DNA of 64,000 nucleotides, taken from assembly GCA_902500995.1 (NCBI GenBank), contig CABVSR010000002.1, forward strand, positions 62,001 to 126,000. Reading direction: 5' to 3'. The position numbers and the translations under genes are program-made. The notes under the pieces are model-generated. The model was not told where the DNA came from, searched no databases, and worked only from the letters and a program-made list of their open reading frames with translations. Shown one piece after another: positions 58,831 through 64,000 of this stretch. Position 1 is the stretch's first letter. Every line of letters starts with the position of its first letter. This DNA comes from an uncultured Nitrospira sp. (lineage in GTDB: Bacteria > Nitrospirota > Nitrospiria > Nitrospirales > Nitrospiraceae).

Positions 58831-60081
58831 ATGATTGCGCCCATGCTCCTTTTTCTTTTCACGGCCTGCCTGTTCAGCTTGCCGGGCGGCCTGGCCCGGG
58901 CTGGAGAGACTCGCCCTCAAACCTATGCGCTGGCTGATATTCTCGCGCTCGCTACGCAACACAATCCCGTCCTCGCCGGAGCGGAGGGATGGGTGAAACA
59001 AAGTCAGGGGCAACAGATCGCCGCCGGCGCCTATCCGAATCCTTCTCTTACCGGCATTGCCGGACGCGGTGCGATCCAGGATCCCAAGACCGGGGTCCAT
59101 GTGACCGAACGCACGTTCATCGTGGAACAACCCCTTGAATGGATGGGCAAGCGCCGGGCCCGCCAGGAAGCGGCCGATGCCGGGCTGGCCGGGGCGAACG
59201 CCGCTTTGGAGGAAGCCCGGCTCTCGTTGTTCGCCGAGGTGAAAATCGCCTTCTACCAGCTCCTGTTCGGCCAGCGTGATGTCGAACTGTCCGCTCAAAA
59301 CGTCGCGAATGTGGAAGAGGTCTTGCGAACCGTGCAGGCGCGCGTGGCAGCCGGCGAAGCCACCTCATTCGACAGCTTGAAGGCCGGGGTGGAGGTGCAA
59401 AAGGCCAAGAAGGAAGCGGCGCGCGCGAACAATTCCTTGCTGGTCGCCAAGGCGCGGCTCAATACCCTCACCGCCGGATCGCTCGGCAAGGACTTCGCCA
59501 TTCAAGGCGACTTTGAGAGGCCCACACAGGTCGTCGATGCGGAGAGGTTGGCGTCGCAGGCGTTGGAGCAACACCCTGCCGTCCGGCGCTTGAGCAAACT
59601 GGCCGAGCAGGCCGACCATGCGCTGCGTTTTGAGCGCGAAGCCCGCGTGCCCAATGTCAGCGTGATCGGGAGTTATCACCGCGAGGCGGGCGATGAATCG
59701 CTCACCGCCGGCCTGGCCGTGCCGCTCCCCCTCTGGTACCGCCGGCAAGGCGAAATCCAATCCGCCTTGGGCGCCAAACATCGCGCGGATGCCGAGCGGG
59801 CGCGGGCGCGGCATGAATTGGAACAGGCGGTCACCCAGCATGCGCAGGAAGTGCGCACGGCGCAGGAGCAACTCCACCTATTCGACACCGGGTTGCTGAA
59901 GCAGGCGGAGCAGACGCTGGCGATGGCGCGGACGAGCTTCCGGCATGGCGCCGCAAGCCTGCTGGATGTCCTCGATGCGCAACGGGTGTATCGGCAGACT
60001 CAGCTGGAATATGCCCAGGTGCGCGCCGACCTCTCCATCGCACTGGCCCGCCTGGAACGGGCACTGGGAACTTCGCGATGA
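58831..60081 (+). CDS. TolC-family outer-membrane efflux protein (CzcC/CusC-like)
   Basis: 416 aa, ATG behind CGGAGGAGG. Signal peptide (MLLFLFTACLFSLPGGLARA). Two OEP repeats: long alpha-helical segments (ALADILALATQHNPVLAGAEGWVKQ and YRQTQLEYAQVRADLSIALARLERALG) with short beta strands between (PNPSLTGIAGRG, VSVIGSYHREAG). It forms the exit duct for the RND pump and overlaps the adaptor gene by ATGA. Confidence 0.92.
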   Translation: MIAPMLLFLFTACLFSLPGGLARAGETRPQTYALADILALATQHNPVLAGAEGWVKQSQGQQIAAGAYPNPSLTGIAGRGAIQDPKTGVHVTERTFIVEQPLEWMGKRRARQEAADAGLAGANAALEEARLSLFAEVKIAFYQLLFGQRDVELSAQNVANVEEVLRTVQARVAAGEATSFDSLKAGVEVQKAKKEAARANNSLLVAKARLNTLTAGSLGKDFAIQGDFERPTQVVDAERLASQALEQHPAVRRLSKLAEQADHALRFEREARVPNVSVIGSYHREAGDESLTAGLAVPLPLWYRRQGEIQSALGAKHRADAERARARHELEQAVTQHAQEVRTAQEQLHLFDTGLLKQAEQTLAMARTSFRHGAASLLDVLDAQRVYRQTQLEYAQVRADLSIALARLERALGTSR

Positions 60082-61283
60082 GCGCCGCCGGCAGAGTGAA
60101 GGGAGCCGGGCGCGTCAGGATCACGACAGGACCGGCGACGGCCGCACTGGCTTCCGCTCTGTTGTGGATCCTCGCTGGTTGCGGTGACCAGGCTCCCGCG
60201 CCTCCGGCATCGACCGCGGCCGGCGAGGCATCGGCAGAGCTCGGTCGCAGCCTCGTCATCCACCCGCCGCCGGCGGTCCAGGCTCGCCTCCGTACCCAGA
60301 CTGCCGCCCTCCGCGCCGTCCCGCAACTGATCACCGCTCCCGGTGAAGTCGCCCTCGACCTCAAACAGGTGGCCAAGATCACGTCGCGCATCGGCGGACA
60401 AATCGAACGCATCCATGTGCAGCTGGGCGATCGCGTCAAAAAGGGGCAGGCGCTGGTGGCCATCGGCAGCCTGCAGCTCGATCAGTTGATCGAAGAGTAT
60501 CTCGTCGGGAAAGCGCAGGCCGATGTGGCGGAAAACAGCTTCCGGCGCACGGAAAAATTGCGCGCGGACGACATCGTGACGGAGCGCAAACTGATCGAAG
60601 ACAAAGGCCTGTATCTCGAAACCCAGGCGCGCTACCAGCACATCCGCGAACGGCTCGCCAACCTGGGGATTTCGACTAACGACCTGAAGCAGGGCCCGCA
60701 CGAGAAAAGCCATCTCTACACCTTGACCGCGCCGATCGCCGGCACGGTCGTCACCCAACATGCGGTGCGCGGCCAGGGTGTCGGTCCCGGCGACGAATTG
60801 TTTGAACTCGTCGATACCACCCGGGTGTGGGTGTTTGCCAATCTTCCCATCGAACAGGCCAGACACTTCAAGGAAGGCGATTCCGGCAGCATCACGCCCA
60901 AGGGCGGCGATGCCATCGTGGCGCCGATCACCTACCTGTCGCCGGTCGCGGATGAGACCACGCGCACCATTCGCGTGCGTTTGGAAGTCGCCAATGTACA
61001 GGGACAGTTGAAACCACGCGAGTATGTCGAAGTCGCACTCAGCTGGTCCGGTCCGCCCGTGATGACCGTTCCCATCACGGCCCTCACCACCATCGACAAG
61101 ACACGCGGGCTGTTTCTCGAAACCGCGGACGGCTATACGTTCGTGCCTATCGAAGCAGGCCGCGAAGGCGGCGGATGGGCGGAGGTCCGGCAGGGCCTGA
61201 AGGAAGGCGACCGCATTGTCACCGACGGCGTGTTCGATCTGAAAAATCTGTTGCTGAAGGAACAGATCGGATCGGGCGAATAA
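60078..61283 (+). CDS. RND periplasmic adaptor (CzcB/CusB-like membrane fusion protein)
   Basis: 401 aa. N-terminal hydrophobic segment with a possible lipobox (LLWILAGCG, Cys about residue 35). Barrel-sandwich/lipoyl halves (VAKITSRIGGQIERIHVQLGDRVKKGQALVAIGS and LYTLTAPIAGTVVTQHAVRGQGVGPGDELFELVD) flank a helical hairpin, followed by a beta-barrel domain (VWVFANLPIEQARHFKEGDSGSI). It links the inner-membrane pump to the TolC protein; the pump gene starts 7 bp later. Confidence 0.93.
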   Translation: MSAAGRVKGAGRVRITTGPATAALASALLWILAGCGDQAPAPPASTAAGEASAELGRSLVIHPPPAVQARLRTQTAALRAVPQLITAPGEVALDLKQVAKITSRIGGQIERIHVQLGDRVKKGQALVAIGSLQLDQLIEEYLVGKAQADVAENSFRRTEKLRADDIVTERKLIEDKGLYLETQARYQHIRERLANLGISTNDLKQGPHEKSHLYTLTAPIAGTVVTQHAVRGQGVGPGDELFELVDTTRVWVFANLPIEQARHFKEGDSGSITPKGGDAIVAPITYLSPVADETTRTIRVRLEVANVQGQLKPREYVEVALSWSGPPVMTVPITALTTIDKTRGLFLETADGYTFVPIEAGREGGGWAEVRQGLKEGDRIVTDGVFDLKNLLLKEQIGSGE

Positions 61284-61290
61284 GGCGCGC

Positions 61291-64000
61291 ATGAACCATC
61301 TGCTGACGTTTTCGCTCCGCTATCGATTCTTTACCCTCGTGGCCGTCGCCGTCGTCATCGCCTCAGGCCTCTGGTCGTTCGCGCACCTCACGATCGATGC
61401 CGTGCCCGACCTCACCCCGGTGCAGGTACAAATTCTCACCCGCGCGCCGGCGCTGGGACCGGTTGAAGTGGAACAATTCGTGACGTTCCCCATCGAAGCG
61501 TCGTTGAACGGTCTGCCGGCGCTGCGGGAGCTACGGTCCATCTCACGATACGGCCTGTCCGCCGTCACGGCCATCTTCGACGATCACACCGACATCTATC
61601 GAGCCAGGCAGCTCGTCGCGGAACGGCTGGCGCAGGCCATGGAACGTATCCCGGCGGAATACGGCCGCCCGATGATGGGCCCGCTCACGACCGGCCTGGG
61701 CGAGGTGTATCAATTTACGGTGCGGGGCGAGGGATTTAGTCCCATGGCTCTGAGAACGCTCCTGCAATGGGACATCGGCATGAAACTGCGCGCCGTGCCC
61801 GGCGTGGTGGAAGTCAATATCTGGGGGGGCGAGCCGCAGCAATTCCACGTCATCGTCGATCCGTCGAAACTGCTGGCGTTCAAATTGTCGATGAAGCAGG
61901 TGTTCGACGCCTTGCAGCGCAACAACGCCATCGCGGGCGGCGGGTATATCGAACACCAGCGCGAACAACTGTCGATCCGCGGCGAGGCGCTTGCCGCCGG
62001 AGTCAGCGATCTGGCTCACATTGTGGTGGCACATGGGCCGGGCGGCGTCCCCGTTTCCATCGCCGACTTGGCCGAAGTCCGGGAGGGGTCGGCGCTCAGA
62101 ATCGGGGCCGCCACGGCCATGGGCGAGGGCGAAACCGTGATCGGCATGGTGCAGATGCTGGCGGGAGAAAATGCCCAGGAGGTCGTCACCCGCGTGAAGG
62201 CACGGCTGCACGCTCTCCAACCGACTCTGCCCGCCGGGGTCACCATCGAACCCTATTACGATCGCACGATCTTCGTCTCGAAGGTCATGCAGACCGTGCG
62301 CAACAATCTGCTGGAGGGGGGGCTGCTGGTGATCGCGGTGTTGTTTCTGTTTCTTGGCGACCTGCGCGCAGGGCTCATCGTGGCCGCCGCCATACCCCTG
62401 TCGATGCTGATCGCGTTCATCGGCATGATGCAAGCAGGCCTCTCCGGCAATCTCATGAGCCTCGGTGCGATCGATTTCGGGCTCCTCGTGGACGGCTCCG
62501 TGGTGATGATCGATAACATCCTCCGGCGATTGGCCGAACAGCACGCGCCGACAAAGGAAGCCCGGTTGAAGCTGGTGTTGGCTGCCGGCAGTGAAGTGCT
62601 CCGCCCCATGACCCTCGCGGTCACGATCATCATTCTGGTCTACGTCCCGATCCTGGCGCTCACCGGGATCGAAGGCAAGATGTTCCGCCCGATGGCGATG
62701 ACGGTCATCATGGCCTTGACCGGGTCTCTCCTCCTCGCGGTCACAGTCACCCCCTTGTTGTCTTTCTGGTTTCTGCGAGCCAGACCAGCCGGCGAGACGA
62801 CCGCCGTCGTTCGCGGCGCGAGACGGGTCTATGCGCCCTGGCTACGATGGGCCATCGCCCGTCCGGCTTGGCCTGTGTCCATCGCGGTCGGTCTTTTTGC
62901 GATCAGCCTCCTCGCGGGAACCAGACTGGGCGTCGAATTCGTCCCGCGCCTGGAAGAAGGGGACCTGGCGGTGCAGGTGTGGCGGTTACCCAGCATCTCA
63001 TTGAGCGAATCCGTCGCCACCTCGCTGGAGATCGAACGGGTGCTGAGGCGCTTCCCCGAAGTCACCCAGGTGGTCACCCGCACCGGCAGCCCGGAAGTCG
63101 CCACCGATGTCATGGGCATCGAACTCTCCGACGTCTTCGTCATTCTCAAACCGCAGCAGGACTGGGTCACGGCCCGGAGCCGCAACGAGTTGATCGACGC
63201 GATGAAACAGCAGATCGTCGCGCAGGTGCCGGGCGTCGGGCTCGGATTCACGCAACCGATCGAAATGCGGTTCAACGAATTGATCGCCGGCGTGCGCTCA
63301 GACCTGGCCGTCAAAATCTTCGGCCCGGATCTCGACATCCTCAAGCAGCAGGCCGAACGGGCGGCGCGAGCCCTGCAAGGCGTGCCAGGCGCGGCAGACG
63401 TCAAGGTCGAGCAGGTCGCCGGCTTGCCCCTCTTGCGCGTCATTGTCGATCGGACTGAAATCGCGCGCTATGGCCTCACGGCCGAAGAAGTGTTGACGCT
63501 CATTCAATCTGCGCGGGTCGGGACGGTGGTGGGAACGGTCGTGCAGGGGTCCCGGCGGTTCGAATTGGTCGTGCGACTGGCGGAGCGGGTCTCCCGCGAT
63601 CCCGGGTCTTTAGGCAGCCTGCTCATCCCCACCATGCACGGAGAATTGGTCCCGCTGTCGCGCGTGACCAGCATCCTCCTGGATTCCGGTCCGGCACAGG
63701 TGAGCCGCGAACACGTCGAACGGAGGATCGTGGTCGAGACCAATATTCGGGGGCGTGATCTCGGCGGTTTCATGGCCGACGCGCAGCGCGCCGTTTCCAG
63801 GGCGGTCTCGCTGCCCCCCGGTTATGAGCTGATCTGGGGCGGGCAATATGAACATCTGCAAGAAGCCGGTAAACGGCTGGCCATCGTCGTGCCGGTCACG
63901 CTGCTGTTGATCCTGGGCATGTTGTCCGTGATCTTCGGCACACTGCGGCCCGCCCTGCTCATCTTTCTCAACGTGCCGCTCGCCCTGTCGGGAGGAATGC
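61291..64000 (+). CDS. Heavy-metal RND efflux pump (CzcA/CusA-like), 3' truncated
   Basis: At least 903 codons are visible with no stop before the window end; full members are about 1020-1050 aa. N-terminus FSLRYRFFTLVAVAVVIASGLWSF is the first membrane helix. Periplasmic porter domains and the helix 4 motif IDFGLLVDGSVVMIDN follow; the DFG..VDG.V pattern marks the heavy-metal (HME) group of RND pumps and its acids relay protons. The second half begins at LGVEFVPRLEEGDLAVQVW. Substrate is probably a divalent or monovalent metal; Zn/Co/Ni versus Cu cannot be settled here. Confidence 0.93.
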   Translation, partial: MNHLLTFSLRYRFFTLVAVAVVIASGLWSFAHLTIDAVPDLTPVQVQILTRAPALGPVEVEQFVTFPIEASLNGLPALRELRSISRYGLSAVTAIFDDHTDIYRARQLVAERLAQAMERIPAEYGRPMMGPLTTGLGEVYQFTVRGEGFSPMALRTLLQWDIGMKLRAVPGVVEVNIWGGEPQQFHVIVDPSKLLAFKLSMKQVFDALQRNNAIAGGGYIEHQREQLSIRGEALAAGVSDLAHIVVAHGPGGVPVSIADLAEVREGSALRIGAATAMGEGETVIGMVQMLAGENAQEVVTRVKARLHALQPTLPAGVTIEPYYDRTIFVSKVMQTVRNNLLEGGLLVIAVLFLFLGDLRAGLIVAAAIPLSMLIAFIGMMQAGLSGNLMSLGAIDFGLLVDGSVVMIDNILRRLAEQHAPTKEARLKLVLAAGSEVLRPMTLAVTIIILVYVPILALTGIEGKMFRPMAMTVIMALTGSLLLAVTVTPLLSFWFLRARPAGETTAVVRGARRVYAPWLRWAIARPAWPVSIAVGLFAISLLAGTRLGVEFVPRLEEGDLAVQVWRLPSISLSESVATSLEIERVLRRFPEVTQVVTRTGSPEVATDVMGIELSDVFVILKPQQDWVTARSRNELIDAMKQQIVAQVPGVGLGFTQPIEMRFNELIAGVRSDLAVKIFGPDLDILKQQAERAARALQGVPGAADVKVEQVAGLPLLRVIVDRTEIARYGLTAEEVLTLIQSARVGTVVGTVVQGSRRFELVVRLAERVSRDPGSLGSLLIPTMHGELVPLSRVTSILLDSGPAQVSREHVERRIVVETNIRGRDLGGFMADAQRAVSRAVSLPPGYELIWGGQYEHLQEAGKRLAIVVPVTLLLILGMLSVIFGTLRPALLIFLNVPLALSGGM

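Noticed and set aside
1-64000. tRNA, rRNA, CRISPR array, insertion sequence or prophage
   Set aside because: I looked for regular spacer arrays, transposase or integrase motifs and tRNA-like cloverleaves and saw none; the 39868-39938 structure lacks tRNA features.

Overview
The window reads as a high-GC Gram-negative chemolithoautotroph, most likely Nitrospira or a close relative. This is inferred from the mix of DabAB-type inorganic-carbon uptake, glycogen/trehalose enzymes, many outer-membrane barrels, very many PAS/HisKA_3 kinases, and the lack of amino-acid or sugar uptake systems. I found no tRNA, rRNA, CRISPR array, transposase or integrase. About 61 protein genes are supported, including several under 60 codons.

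Layout. 1-12,844 (+) is signal transduction: a receiver tail, a membrane hybrid kinase with three receivers, CheR- and CheB-type enzymes, and three HisKA_3 kinases that each end in a NarL-like receiver without a DNA-binding domain; a small heat-shock-like gene lies on the other strand. 12,863-16,304 (-) is an eight-gene envelope/stress operon (two CsbD-like proteins, PepSY, two outer-membrane barrels, metallothionein-like, DUF1328). 16,473-24,428 holds glgX with a ferritin-like protein, CBS-domain protein, superoxide dismutase, two LuxR/NarL response regulators and an outer-membrane protein. 24,940-32,211 holds a GH15 glucoamylase-like enzyme, a histone-H1-like basic protein, NDH-2, a glycosyltransferase and two PRC-barrel proteins. 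32,357-39,763 holds glgC-treY, peroxiredoxin, a diheme cytochrome peroxidase-like protein and small zinc-ribbon, membrane and proline-rich genes. 40,073-52,237 holds periplasmic proteins, two sigma-54 activators of the NtrC family, a sugar kinase, an SRPBCC operon and a sensor kinase. 52,434-57,846 is dabB-dabA-PII-like. 58,245-64,000 (+) is a CzcCBA/CusCBA-type metal efflux operon cut by the window edge.

The main discovery candidate is a shared promoter architecture. Sixteen intergenic sites carry a 16-bp box, consensus CYAGGG-N6-CYAG, and in at least 14 of them a TANNNT -10 element follows after 22-24 bp (almost always 23). This places the box directly upstream of a poorly conserved -35 region, as for a class II activator. 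The genes behind it are nearly all stress or storage genes: SOD, peroxiredoxin/cytochrome peroxidase, ferritin-glgX, glgC-treY, Hsp20-like, the eight-gene envelope operon, PRC-barrel genes, two of the sensor kinases and one NtrC-type activator. It looks like a general stress regulon run by a two-component/LuxR-type activator rather than by RpoS or SigB. The activator is not identified; the LuxR/NarL regulators at 21,676 and 22,337 are the nearest candidates. A second tier is suggested by two sigma-54-type promoters near the NtrC-family genes.
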